64,000 nt of DNA from assembly GCF_014699115.1 (NCBI RefSeq), contig NZ_JACXAD010000021.1:44066-108065 (forward strand), in the 5' to 3' direction. Both the position numbers and the translations under genes were made by a program. Position 1 is the stretch's first letter. Each line of letters starts with the position of its first letter. The notes beneath the pieces are model-generated. The model searched no databases and was not told the origin of the DNA. It saw nothing but the letters and a program-made list of their open reading frames with translations. Source of the stretch: Hymenobacter montanus. Its GTDB lineage: Bacteria; Bacteroidota; Bacteroidia; Cytophagales; Hymenobacteraceae. This document shows positions 25,001 to 32,403 of this stretch, piece after piece.

Positions 25001-26113
25001 CGGCAAACGGTGCAGCTCGATAGTGTGCGCCAGCGCATCAGCGGCCAGTGGCAGTCTACCAACATCCTACAGGCCTTGGCCCGGATTCGGATTCACGGCC
25101 GCTTGCTGAACAATGGCGTCGAAAACACGGCTTTCACCGGCCGGGCTCAGGTTACCATCTTCGACAAGCCTACTACCGTGATGACCCTTGGCAACGAGGC
25201 AAGCCGCTACCCTGGCGACGCGCCGCGGCCGGTGGTGGTGCAGGAAAACGTGATTTACGGGGGGCAAGCGGAGGTAGTAAACGGACAGTTTAGTTTGGTA
25301 TTCGTGGTGCCTAAGGACATCAACTACAACGTTGGGCTGGGCAAAATCAGCTTATACGCTTCCGACCCTACCCGTAAGATTGATGCGCAGGGCTACGAAA
25401 TAAGAGAGGTGGGTGGTGCCGCAACCGATTTTTTAAGGGATACTACTCCCCCGGTCATCAACCTGTTTATGGACAATGAGTCGTTCGCTTATGGCGGTCT
25501 CACCGGGCAGGAAACCACGCTGCTGGCCAAGCTCAGCGACGAAAGTGGCATTAATACCACCGGCACGGGCATCGGCCACGACATTACGGCGGTACTCGAC
25601 CGCGACCCCAGCAAGCTGATTGTGCTCAACGACAGCTACGAGTCGAACGTAGGCGATTTTACCTCGGGCCGCGTGAAAAACCTGTTCAAAGAGCTGCCTA
25701 CTGGGCCGCACTCGTTGACCTTAAAAGCCTGGGACACCTATAACAACTCCGCCGAAAAGGAAATCGAGTTCGTCGTGGCCCGCAACGAAAAGCTGGCCCT
25801 CGATCACGTATTGAACTACCCCAATCCGTTTGCCAAGTCCACTACGTTTCTCTTCGATCATAACCAGGCGGGTAACGTACCCGACAACCTCGATGTCCAA
25901 GTGCAGATTTTCACCATAACCGGCCACTTGGTCCGAACCCTGACGGCCACCGTAGCGAGCACGGAGCCGCATCAGCGGAGCATTACGTGGAACGGCCGCG
26001 ACGAATACGACGACCAACTGGCCCGCGGGGTATACGTTTATCGGCTGAGTGTTCGTTCACAGAACAACGGCAGTACGGCTTCGAAGTACGAAAAGCTCGT
26101 CATCCTCAATTAA
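22100..26113 (+). CDS. porU: Type IX secretion system sortase PorU
   Basis: 1,337 aa with a signal peptide (MRMRLFFLFIAFAGIITGAT, then TPARAQ). A gingipain-type C25 peptidase domain carries the catalytic pair His832 (NYLGHGGPKGW) and Cys866 (TTGTCDFSTYDD). Large beta-sandwich regions precede it. The C-terminus (LNYPNPFAKSTTFLF, RGVYVYRLSVRSQ) is a T9SS C-terminal-domain-like or FlgD-like module. PorU cleaves the sorting domain of T9SS cargo at the cell surface and links cargo to lipid. The length is close to known PorU proteins. It is followed after 49 bases by porV, the standard order. The T9SS cargo in this window are the four DUF1501 proteins. Confidence 0.92.
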   Translation: MRMRLFFLFIAFAGIITGATTPARAQSGEPGVAHGIIKWGGYAQVPTLGARKQKVPTFDEAHQALDDQVGWFSLRLNGRVTEGELTNLVYEPFSEADAKLFNVGQLPTGPEPKLSSGREMKQVVTHLSLRPVRRSPQTGQPERLVSFDYRYAPTSEVVAARGTGTAARNHAPHSVLATGQWFKMGVAESGIYKLDKEALRNMGLNPQEINPNNLHVYGNSMGILPQANSVPRPDDLAENNILLVGNGNNVFEDNEYFLFYSPGAHTWVAQDGVFKHRNNIYTDTTYYFVTVNNTAGLRVPTAPALLPTSRTPTISTFTYRDFYEHDLANLLRSGRNWVGESFNPGQPREFAFTNIPDLVANAPIRVTSSLVANSSPASSFQLSLNGAALATQPLDPRPRYDFGPIATVSTVTSQLALSNPGADLRVGLTYNSSDPGAIGYLDYLEINAQRQLKLRGAQLEFRSLVNINSTDLNRFVVDNATGAVVWDVTNPRRAVARPLEGGAFIGLSDTLREYVAFQPSGNFSPPRPFGRVVNQDLHALNGDPGALIDLVIVTYPPFKAAALRLADHRTRHDNLRVAVATTTEVYNEFSSGGQDVTAIRDLMKLLYDRAPAGKQMQLLLFGDASFDYKSDPYNNKSFEPQWWKDERKPFKSDSDFDAFNQNYVPTYESRESLAPFYGGAFGQASYSSDDYYALLDDDEGEWEEQNPGTELLDIGVGRLPVRTPKGQPANDNQAQQVVKKLMDYDATSAYGKWRNRITLVSDDGDNDLFVGGGSERMAQIIQTNHPVYNVHKVYLDLYPQVAVSAGQRSPETNRAIDQSIEQGSLIVNYLGHGGPKGWADEQIVTNASVLALRNPNNFTFFTTGTCDFSTYDDPNFTSAGEQSLTDNPTGGAIGLFTTTRVVEANLNAGLNQAYFNRVLRPVNGQMPSIGTVVMLSKNDYPGAGQPGVINNRNYELLADPSMTLAYPRQTVQLDSVRQRISGQWQSTNILQALARIRIHGRLLNNGVENTAFTGRAQVTIFDKPTTVMTLGNEASRYPGDAPRPVVVQENVIYGGQAEVVNGQFSLVFVVPKDINYNVGLGKISLYASDPTRKIDAQGYEIREVGGAATDFLRDTTPPVINLFMDNESFAYGGLTGQETTLLAKLSDESGINTTGTGIGHDITAVLDRDPSKLIVLNDSYESNVGDFTSGRVKNLFKELPTGPHSLTLKAWDTYNNSAEKEIEFVVARNEKLALDHVLNYPNPFAKSTTFLFDHNQAGNVPDNLDVQVQIFTITGHLVRTLTATVASTEPHQRSITWNGRDEYDDQLARGVYVYRLSVRSQNNGSTASKYEKLVILN

Positions 26114-26162
26114 TCTGCTTTTATTTGCGCCCCGTTCGCGCATGGCTTTATTCCCCTCTTCT

Positions 26163-27386
26163 ATGCAGTTTTCCTTTTCCCGTTCGCGCCTGACTCTGTG
26201 TGCTGGCTTATTGGCCATTGCCGGCACCGCTCAGGCGCAGCTTAATCAAGCTACCATCACGACGGCCGTCCCCATTCTTACCCTCAGCCCCGATGCGCGC
26301 GCCTCGGCGATGGGCGAGGCGGGAGTAGCCACCTCGCCCGACGCCAACGCAGTGTATTTCAACCCCGGTAAGCTCGGCTTTGTACCGTTCAAGTACTCCG
26401 CTTCGCTTTCGTATTCGCCCTGGTTGCGCAACATCACCGACGACATGAGCCTGTCGTACCTATCCGGCTACGCCAAAGTGGGGGAGCGCTCAGCTTTCGG
26501 GGCCTCGCTGATGTACTTTGACCTAGGCAAAATCGATTACCGCGACGGCGATAATCTCGAAATTGGTTCCTTCAACCCGAAGGAGTTTGCTATTACGGCT
26601 TCCTACGGCTTGCAGCTAACCGATAATTTCGGGGTTGGGGTTTCGGCGCGGTACATCCGCTCCAACTTGGTGGGGGCTTATAATAACAACGACGCGCAGT
26701 CTGGTAATGCCGCCGCCGTTGATCTGGGCGCTTACTATTCTAAAGATGCCACCATTGGCACCGGTTTGTACAACCTGGCCTTTGGCGCTTCTATCGCTAA
26801 CATCGGCAACAAGATTGCGTATAGAGACCCCAAAAATCCGAGCTTCCTGCCGACTACGCTAAAGCTGGGCACGGCCATTACCCGGGAAATTGACCAATAC
26901 AACAAGATCAGCGTAGTATTTGACGCTACTAAGCTGCTGGTTCCTTCGCCGTACTACAAGGAGGGCGCCTCTGCCAACGATCCGGACGTTAAGGCTAGAA
27001 ACCTGGAGATTGCGGGTAAATCATTGCCCAGCGCCATCCTGGGCTCATTCAGCGATGCTCCGGGCGGGTTCAAAGAAGAGCTGCGGGAAATCAACCTCTC
27101 GGGAGGGCTGGAATACAACTACAACGACCTGTTGTACGTGCGCGGAGGGTATTTTTACGAGGCCCCCGACAAAGGCGACCGCCAGTACGCCAGCCTGGGC
27201 CTGGGCGTGCGCTACCAGGTATTTGGGCTCGATGGGACTTACTTGGTACCCACTGGCTCTAACTCGCAGAATAATCCCTTGGCTCAAACCATTCGGATAT
27301 CGGTGCACTTCAACTTTAATAAACTGTCGGAGGCTTTCGATGAGCGAGGTGCCGGCGGCACCAGCGGCGAAGCGCCCACTAATTAA
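26163..27386 (+). CDS. porV: Type IX secretion outer-membrane channel protein PorV
   Basis: 407 aa. MQFSFSRSRLTLCAGLLAIA gives a clear signal peptide ending GTAQAQ, so this ATG is chosen over in-frame ATGs that overlap porU. The mature start LNQATITTAVPILTLSPDAR, then MGEAGVATSPDANAVYFNP, is diagnostic of PorV/LptO. The rest is a FadL-like 14-strand beta-barrel ending FNFNKLSEAFDE. PorV shuttles cargo from the SprA translocon to PorU. It forms an operon with porU and is followed by a strong hairpin at 27421-27452. Confidence 0.92.
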   Translation: MQFSFSRSRLTLCAGLLAIAGTAQAQLNQATITTAVPILTLSPDARASAMGEAGVATSPDANAVYFNPGKLGFVPFKYSASLSYSPWLRNITDDMSLSYLSGYAKVGERSAFGASLMYFDLGKIDYRDGDNLEIGSFNPKEFAITASYGLQLTDNFGVGVSARYIRSNLVGAYNNNDAQSGNAAAVDLGAYYSKDATIGTGLYNLAFGASIANIGNKIAYRDPKNPSFLPTTLKLGTAITREIDQYNKISVVFDATKLLVPSPYYKEGASANDPDVKARNLEIAGKSLPSAILGSFSDAPGGFKEELREINLSGGLEYNYNDLLYVRGGYFYEAPDKGDRQYASLGLGVRYQVFGLDGTYLVPTGSNSQNNPLAQTIRISVHFNFNKLSEAFDERGAGGTSGEAPTN

Positions 27387-27420
27387 CTGCTGACTAATTC
27401 GTTGCTACGCTGACTCGCGG

Positions 27421-27452
27421 AACGTCATGCCGAGACTTTTCGGCATGACGTT
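27421..27452 (+). terminator. Terminator after porUV
   Basis: A perfect 13-base stem (AACGTCATGCCGA and TCGGCATGACGTT) around a GACTTT loop, 34 bases past the porV stop. The trailing sequence is only weakly T-rich (CTTGTTAT). Confidence 0.65.
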
Positions 27453-27516
27453 CTTGTTATGCATTTAGGCAATTCTGCCGGCAACCCACAGGCTTACGTA
27501 ACCAGGAACTACCCCT

Positions 27517-28809
27517 ATGCTCGACCGCACCGTCGCTCCCCCCGTTCAGCCGCTTGCCCGTGTTACCTTGCCAGCGGTGGCTGTACAGTCGCTTGCCAGC
27601 GGCGCCCGCCTGCACGTGCTGGCCAACGACGCCCAGCCCGTCGTGCGCCTGCAAGTGGTGATCCGAGCCGGCAAAATAGCCGAAAGCCGCCCCGGCCTCG
27701 CTTCGCTCACCGCCCGGATGCTGCTGGAGGGAACGACCACCCGCACCGCCCGTCAAATTGCCGATGAGGTTGCCTTCTACGGCGCCTCGCTGGAGTGCGA
27801 CGCGGGCTTCGACCGCGCTACCCTCACCCTCTACTGCCTTACCCGGCACCTGCCCGCGCTGCTGCCCTTGGTGATCGACGTGCTCACTAACCCGGCTTTT
27901 CCAGTCGCTGAGCTGGAGCAGCTGAAAACCCGCACCATTCAAAACGTGCGGGTCGAGCGCCAGAAGACCAGCTTTCTGGCCTCGGAGCGGTTCAACGAGC
28001 GGCTGTTCGGGGCTCGCACGCCGTACGGCCGACCCTTCGACAGCGAGGCGTACCAGGCCCTGACGGCCGACGAAGCCCGGGCGTTTCACCAAGAGTTTTA
28101 CGCCTTTAGCAACGCCGAAGTATTTCTGTGCGGCGATGTAGCGGCCGAGCAGGCCGCCGTGGCCGCCGCGTTCAGCAAGGGGGGCTCCGCCGCGCAACCG
28201 ATTTTTCACGCTGCGCTGGTTACCAATGCAGCTGAGGAAGCCGTTGGCGCGGTTACCCACCGGGTGCCGGTGCCGGGCAGCCTGCAGGCTTCGGTGCGCA
28301 TGGGCCGTGACTGGCCAAGTCCCACCCACGCCGAGGCCCACCGCCTCAAGCTGCTGGTGAACGTGCTGGGCGGCTATTTCGGCTCGCGCCTGATGCGCAA
28401 CATCCGCGAAGAAAAAGGCCTGACTTACGGCATCTACGCCAGCGTGGCCCCGCGCGAATATGGTACCTCGCTCATAATCGGAACCGACGTAAAAGGCGAA
28501 AGCGCCGATTTAGCGGTGAGTGAAATTAAAAAAGAGTTGCGCCGCTTGCGGGAAGAGCTAATTCCCGCCGAGGAACTAGCCACGGTTAAAAATTACCTGC
28601 TGGGAAAGTTTGCCAATGAGCTGTCGACTGTTTTTGAGCAGTGCGATAAATACAAAAACACGGTTTTCTTCGGCTTACCGGCCGACCACTACACAACGTT
28701 CGTGCAGCAAACGGAAGCCGCCGACGCCAAGGCCTTGCGCGACCTGGCCGGAGAATACCTCGCGCCCGAATCCATGCAAATAGTGATTGCCGGCCCCGTT
28801 GGGGAATAG
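27517..28809 (+). CDS. M16-family peptidase-like protein lacking the zinc motif
   Basis: 430 aa with the two-domain M16 (pitrilysin/mitochondrial processing peptidase) layout. The C-terminal domain has NVLGGYFGSRLMRNIREEKG and LTYGIYASV, the usual substrate-binding motif. At the place of the catalytic HxxEH the sequence reads GLASLTARMLLEGT, so H-x-x-E-H has become S-L-T-A-R. The protein is therefore most likely the non-catalytic partner of an M16 heterodimer. The active partner is not adjacent in this window. No signal peptide is evident from MLDRTVAPPVQP. The gene follows the porUV terminator. Confidence 0.8.
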   Translation: MLDRTVAPPVQPLARVTLPAVAVQSLASGARLHVLANDAQPVVRLQVVIRAGKIAESRPGLASLTARMLLEGTTTRTARQIADEVAFYGASLECDAGFDRATLTLYCLTRHLPALLPLVIDVLTNPAFPVAELEQLKTRTIQNVRVERQKTSFLASERFNERLFGARTPYGRPFDSEAYQALTADEARAFHQEFYAFSNAEVFLCGDVAAEQAAVAAAFSKGGSAAQPIFHAALVTNAAEEAVGAVTHRVPVPGSLQASVRMGRDWPSPTHAEAHRLKLLVNVLGGYFGSRLMRNIREEKGLTYGIYASVAPREYGTSLIIGTDVKGESADLAVSEIKKELRRLREELIPAEELATVKNYLLGKFANELSTVFEQCDKYKNTVFFGLPADHYTTFVQQTEAADAKALRDLAGEYLAPESMQIVIAGPVGE

Positions 28810-28919
28810 CGGCTGACGCGGTCTCGTCCGCTCCCACCGCGGCCCGCAACTGCTTGCCGCCGCCCCGATTTGCTGGGGTAGGGGAAGCAGCGGCGGGCCT
28901 AGTAGTAGTGGCAGCGAGC

Positions 28920-30299
28920 TTAGCCGGCCGCCGGCGCCTGAATAGCGGGGGGCGGAGCGTTGTACTGGGGCGTGGCAACGCGGTGCTCCGCGCTTTTCTT
29001 GCCCTTGTCGTCCTTCAGATCTTTACGGCTGAAGGGGCGGATGATAAGGCGCAGGGCCTGGTCGGAGCTGAAGTAGCTGAAAGCCCAGTCGACGAAAGCC
29101 ACTACTTTGTTGCGGAAGCCCACCAAGGTCATCAGGTGGACGAACAGCCAGGTAAACCACCCGAAAATGCCGTTGAAGTGAATATTTTTCGGCAAGTCCA
29201 CGACGGCCTTGTTGCGGCTCACGATGGCCATTACTCCTTTGTTGGTGTACACGAAGTCCTTGGGCGTTTCGCCGCGTAGCAGGCGCTGGAGGTTCGCGGC
29301 CAAGTGGTCGGCTTGCTGCTGAGCCACAGGCGCGAGCATGGGCAGGCCGCGGGGCATCTCGTCGGTCACCATATTGGCCACGTCGCCGATGGCGAAGACG
29401 TTGGGTAAGCTGGGCACTTGGTTCCAAGCATTTACCGTGATGCGCTTGTTGCGGGCCACTACCTCGGCCGGCAGGCCGGGTACTTCGGCTCCGTTCACGC
29501 CGGCGGCCCACACCAGGTTTTCGGTTGGAATGAATTCCGTATCCGAAAAATAGGCCCGGCAGTTTTCGAACCGCTTGATGGACGTGTTAACCATCACCCG
29601 TACGCCCAATTCGTCGAGGTAGCGCTTGGCGTCGGCCTGCGAGGCGGGCGACATGGGCCCGAGCAGGGCCGGGCCGGCTTCGACCAGGAAAATCTGCATG
29701 GCTCCCAGGTTCAGTTCGGGGTAATCTTTGGGCAGCACGTGCTTGCGCATTTCAGCCAGCGAGCCGCTGATTTCGACTCCGGTCGGGCCGCCGCCCACTA
29801 CCACGATGTTCATCAGGGCCTGCTTTTCCTCGGGGTTGTCGGTGAGCAGGGCTTTCTCGAAGTTCTGGAAAATGAAGCTTCGCAGGTTCAGCGCGTTGGG
29901 GATGCTTTTGATTTGCATGGCATTGCGCTCGATGCTTTCCAGGCCGAAGAAGTTGGTGAGCGAGCCCGTCGCCAACACCAGGTAGTCGTAGCGGATGTCG
30001 CCCACGCTGGTGACCACCGTGTTGCTCGTCGGGTCGACCCGCTGCACGTCGGCCATGCGGTAGTAGAAGTTTTTCTGGCCCGCGAAGATTTTGCGAATGG
30101 GGTAGGCTATGCTGTCGGCTTCGAGCGCCCCGGTGGCTACCTGATAGAGCAGCGGCTGAAAGTTATGGTAGTTATTCCGGTCGACCACCACCACCTGAAC
30201 GGGGGCGTGGCGCAGTGATTTAGCTAAGCGAAGGCCCCCAAACCCGCAGCCGATGATGACCACGCGGGGGTTGCCTGAAACAGGAAGATTCGTATCCAT
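28920..30299 (-). CDS. ndh: Type II NADH dehydrogenase (NDH-2)
   Basis: 459 aa. An FAD-binding motif at the N-terminus (VVIIGCGFGGLRLAKSL) and a second dinucleotide-binding motif (NIVVVGGGPTGVEISGSLAE) mark the two-dinucleotide-binding flavoprotein fold. NYHNFQPLLYQVATGAL is typical of NDH-2. The C-terminal part (FGWFTWLFVHLMTLVGFRNK) is the amphipathic and hydrophobic tail that attaches the enzyme to the inner membrane. It transfers electrons from NADH to quinone without pumping protons, complementing the proton-pumping complex I subunits encoded later in the window. It stands alone, convergent with the M16-like gene. Confidence 0.85.
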   Translation of the reverse strand: MDTNLPVSGNPRVVIIGCGFGGLRLAKSLRHAPVQVVVVDRNNYHNFQPLLYQVATGALEADSIAYPIRKIFAGQKNFYYRMADVQRVDPTSNTVVTSVGDIRYDYLVLATGSLTNFFGLESIERNAMQIKSIPNALNLRSFIFQNFEKALLTDNPEEKQALMNIVVVGGGPTGVEISGSLAEMRKHVLPKDYPELNLGAMQIFLVEAGPALLGPMSPASQADAKRYLDELGVRVMVNTSIKRFENCRAYFSDTEFIPTENLVWAAGVNGAEVPGLPAEVVARNKRITVNAWNQVPSLPNVFAIGDVANMVTDEMPRGLPMLAPVAQQQADHLAANLQRLLRGETPKDFVYTNKGVMAIVSRNKAVVDLPKNIHFNGIFGWFTWLFVHLMTLVGFRNKVVAFVDWAFSYFSSDQALRLIIRPFSRKDLKDDKGKKSAEHRVATPQYNAPPPAIQAPAAG

Positions 30300-30718
30300 A
30301 GGACCACAGATTAAACAGACGTTGAGCCATTAAACGGATTTTTGGGGTTGCCGTCTAGGTTCAACCAGCCTGAAGCCCTATTTCCTTGGATCAAAATGAC
30401 AGCCGGGGCCCGGCAAGCCTCCTCACCTGCCTGACGTAAAGAAATAGCGCTTATTTCCTTACCGTTACGTAAGTTCAGTTAATCACAAAAGCCTCGTTTG
30501 GTTAGTCACTCCCTGTTTAACCCAATTTTTTAACCCAGGCTGGGGACTAGCCGCGTAGTGGCGGCCGGTTGGTAGAATGTACCATTGGCGCGGACAAAAC
30601 CGCATAGCGGTGACAGATTCGCCAGATGAATCTGTCACCGCTATGCGGCTCTCAACCCTTTCCTTAATTTATACTACCAACCGGCCGCCGCTACGCGGCT
30701 AGTCCGTAACCCGACTTT
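30300..30718. other. Intergenic region between ndh and a CarboxypepD_reg gene
   Basis: 420 bases without a convincing gene. It contains the nested inverted repeat at 30544-30705. The part next to ndh is moderately AT-rich and should hold the ndh promoter, but no clear -7 box was identified. Confidence 0.5.
30544..30705. repeat. Nested inverted repeat (two concentric hairpins)
   Basis: Outer arms of 32 bases (30544-30575 and 30674-30705) match as inverted repeats with one mismatch, starting GGACTAGCCGCGTAG and ending in CTAGTCC. Inside is a second, perfect 21-base inverted repeat (30600-30620 and 30628-30648) with a 7-base loop GCCAGAT. The 162-base element has no coding capacity. It could be a miniature mobile element or a very strong terminator or attenuator. 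Confidence 0.8.
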
Positions 30719-31408
30719 TTAATCATCGTAGTTGTCTTTCTTCTTGAGTTCGCCATTCTTCACTTGCTTAATCAATTTCAGCCAGCTGAACGGGTTGAGG
30801 AGGGGGTTGCTGGTATATTGGTTTGGTGCCATGCCTTGGCGCCGGTCGTAGTCGTACTGTTGCGTTTGCATGGTTTGGCGGAAGTTAGCCACGGCGCCCA
30901 TGGGCTGCGTATTGAAGATGCGGCGCATCAGCTGTTCATTCAGGTTGTCGGCGGCGGCGCTGCCGCGCTCAGTGGGCAGGCGCAGGGCCAGAAACGCTTT
31001 CTTGAAATCGCGCTCGGTGGTGTAGGGAAACACGCGGACTTCCCCCAGCATGGTGGCGTCTTCCCGCAATTGGATGATGACGGAGTAGCTTTGTCGCTGG
31101 AAGTCAGCGGGAATGATAATGGTTTGATTGGCGTACCCCAGGGAGCGAATCACCACGCTGTCGCCGGCCAGCACGGCCATCGAAAAGTAGCCGTAGGCGT
31201 TCGACGACGTGCCGCGGCCGGCTTTGGGCACGTAAATGGTGGCGCCGGGAACGCCGAGCAGGCTGTCGCCACTGGCTACGATACCGGTGAACTGAATCAC
31301 GCGGCGTTTGCCCTGGGCCCGGGCTTCGGGAGCGGCCAGCAGCAGCAGCCCCAGCAGGGCCCCGGCAATGAATAGAGAGAAGGCCCGCAGGCGCAAGAAG
31401 TTAGGCAT
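30719..31408 (-). CDS. Exported protein with carboxypeptidase-regulatory-like domain
   Basis: 229 aa from MPNFLRLRAFSLFIAGALLG, a signal peptide ending EARAQ. This start is supported by a perfect TATATTTG box (31425-31432) about 17 bases upstream. Residues about 38-110 (FTGIVASGDSLLGVPGATIY, GRGTSSNAYGYFSMAVLAGD, VIRSLGYANQTIII) form a CarboxypepD_reg-like beta-sandwich. The rest (LPTERGSAAADNLNEQLMRR, YDYDRRQGMAPNQYTSNPLL) is common in Bacteroidetes periplasmic or outer-membrane-associated proteins of unknown role. It is divergent from the ArsR-type gene. Confidence 0.75.
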   Translation of the reverse strand: MPNFLRLRAFSLFIAGALLGLLLLAAPEARAQGKRRVIQFTGIVASGDSLLGVPGATIYVPKAGRGTSSNAYGYFSMAVLAGDSVVIRSLGYANQTIIIPADFQRQSYSVIIQLREDATMLGEVRVFPYTTERDFKKAFLALRLPTERGSAAADNLNEQLMRRIFNTQPMGAVANFRQTMQTQQYDYDRRQGMAPNQYTSNPLLNPFSWLKLIKQVKNGELKKKDNYDD

Positions 31409-31424
31409 GTTCAGGTCAGGAGAG

Positions 31425-31432
31425 CAAATATA
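31425..31432 (-). promoter_or_regulatory. -7 box of the CarboxypepD_reg gene
   Basis: The minus strand reads TATATTTG, an exact TAnnTTTG match, 17 bases upstream of the ATG at 31408. No clear -33 element. Confidence 0.5.
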
Positions 31433-31504
31433 CGGCGGCGGGTGCGGGGCCGATGGTAACTTAGGCGAATGGAAGGAAGGGCGCTCGCCCTCCACAGACA
31501 GCAG

Positions 31505-31894
31505 ATGCGTTTGAAACATTTCACGGTTGCTTTTGGGCAACAACTTTTTAAATCCTTGGGCGATGAAAGCCGGGTGCGCATTCTGCATTTGCTGTGGCGC
31601 AACCGGGAGATGGTGGTGGCCGATTTAGAGCAGGTGCTCGACTTCACCCAAACCAAAACCAGCCGGCAATTATCATACTTAAAAAATGCCGGTTTGGTGA
31701 GTGTGCGCCGGCTCGATAACTGGATGTACTATTTCCTGAAGGAAGAGGCTGCGGAATTGCTGCAAACGTTGCTTGCCTTCATGGAAAAAGACCCGCAGCT
31801 GCTGCGCGACCAGCAGGTGTACCAAACTTTGTGGTCGAACCGCGAGCTCGCCGCGTATAAACTACAAAACCGACACTGGTACGGGGGGAAATGA
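31505..31894 (+). CDS. ArsR-family winged-helix regulator
   Basis: 129 aa starting MRLKHFTVAFGQQLFKSLGD. ESRVRILHLL, TQTKTSRQLSYLKNAGLV and SVRRLDNWMYYFL are the winged helix-turn-helix of the ArsR family. The recognition helix is in the TKTSRQLSYLK part. No metal-binding ELCVCDL motif is present (here VVADLEQVLDF), so the signal it senses is unclear. It is divergent from the CarboxypepD_reg gene and 73 bases upstream of a ferredoxin-like gene, with which it may be co-transcribed. Confidence 0.82.
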   Translation: MRLKHFTVAFGQQLFKSLGDESRVRILHLLWRNREMVVADLEQVLDFTQTKTSRQLSYLKNAGLVSVRRLDNWMYYFLKEEAAELLQTLLAFMEKDPQLLRDQQVYQTLWSNRELAAYKLQNRHWYGGK

Positions 31895-31967
31895 GGGCCT
31901 GGGCGGCTGCTCCGACACCAGTATTTCGTACTCGGATTCGGTGCTACGCGCTAACTACCAATTCATC

Positions 31968-32288
31968 ATGAGTCAGATCCGCCGCTTGTTCGTGTGCACC
32001 CATCAAAAGTCCGGGGTGGGGGACGACGTCGCCAAGGCGCTCAAGAAAGAGCTGAAGAGCCAGGGCCTGAAAAAGCGGGTGGCAAACGGCCAGAAGCAGC
32101 ACGCTCAGGTGCAAACCTGCAACTGCCTGGACTTATGCCGCAATTGTAAAAAGGGACCAGGTGCTGCCCTCATCGTGTACCCTGAAGGCACGGTATACGG
32201 CAACGTCCGGCCCGCCGACGCGGCCGAACTGGTAGCCGAACACGTGGGTCGGGGCCACGTGGTGAAGCGCTTACGTATTGACGAATAG
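31968..32288 (+). CDS. Thioredoxin-like [2Fe-2S] ferredoxin
   Basis: 106 aa starting MSQIRRLFVCTHQKSGVGDD. Cys10 near the start and the cluster QTCNCLDLCRNCKKGPG provide the cysteines expected for the [2Fe-2S] centre of thioredoxin-like ferredoxins. VYPEGTVYGNVRPADAAELV EHV-type ending is the usual C-terminal half of this fold. It probably serves as a small electron carrier; its partner is unknown. The short distance to the ArsR-type gene suggests common transcription. Confidence 0.78.
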   Translation: MSQIRRLFVCTHQKSGVGDDVAKALKKELKSQGLKKRVANGQKQHAQVQTCNCLDLCRNCKKGPGAALIVYPEGTVYGNVRPADAAELVAEHVGRGHVVKRLRIDE

Positions 32289-32403
32289 CTGGTTCGAGCA
32301 GCTAGGGTTCAGTGCGTACAGCCTAAAGATCAAGGCTGATTCCAACCGTAGCTAGGTTTAATCCGTTGTTAGGCCATTTGCTTGCTTTTTCATCTCTCCG
32401 CCC

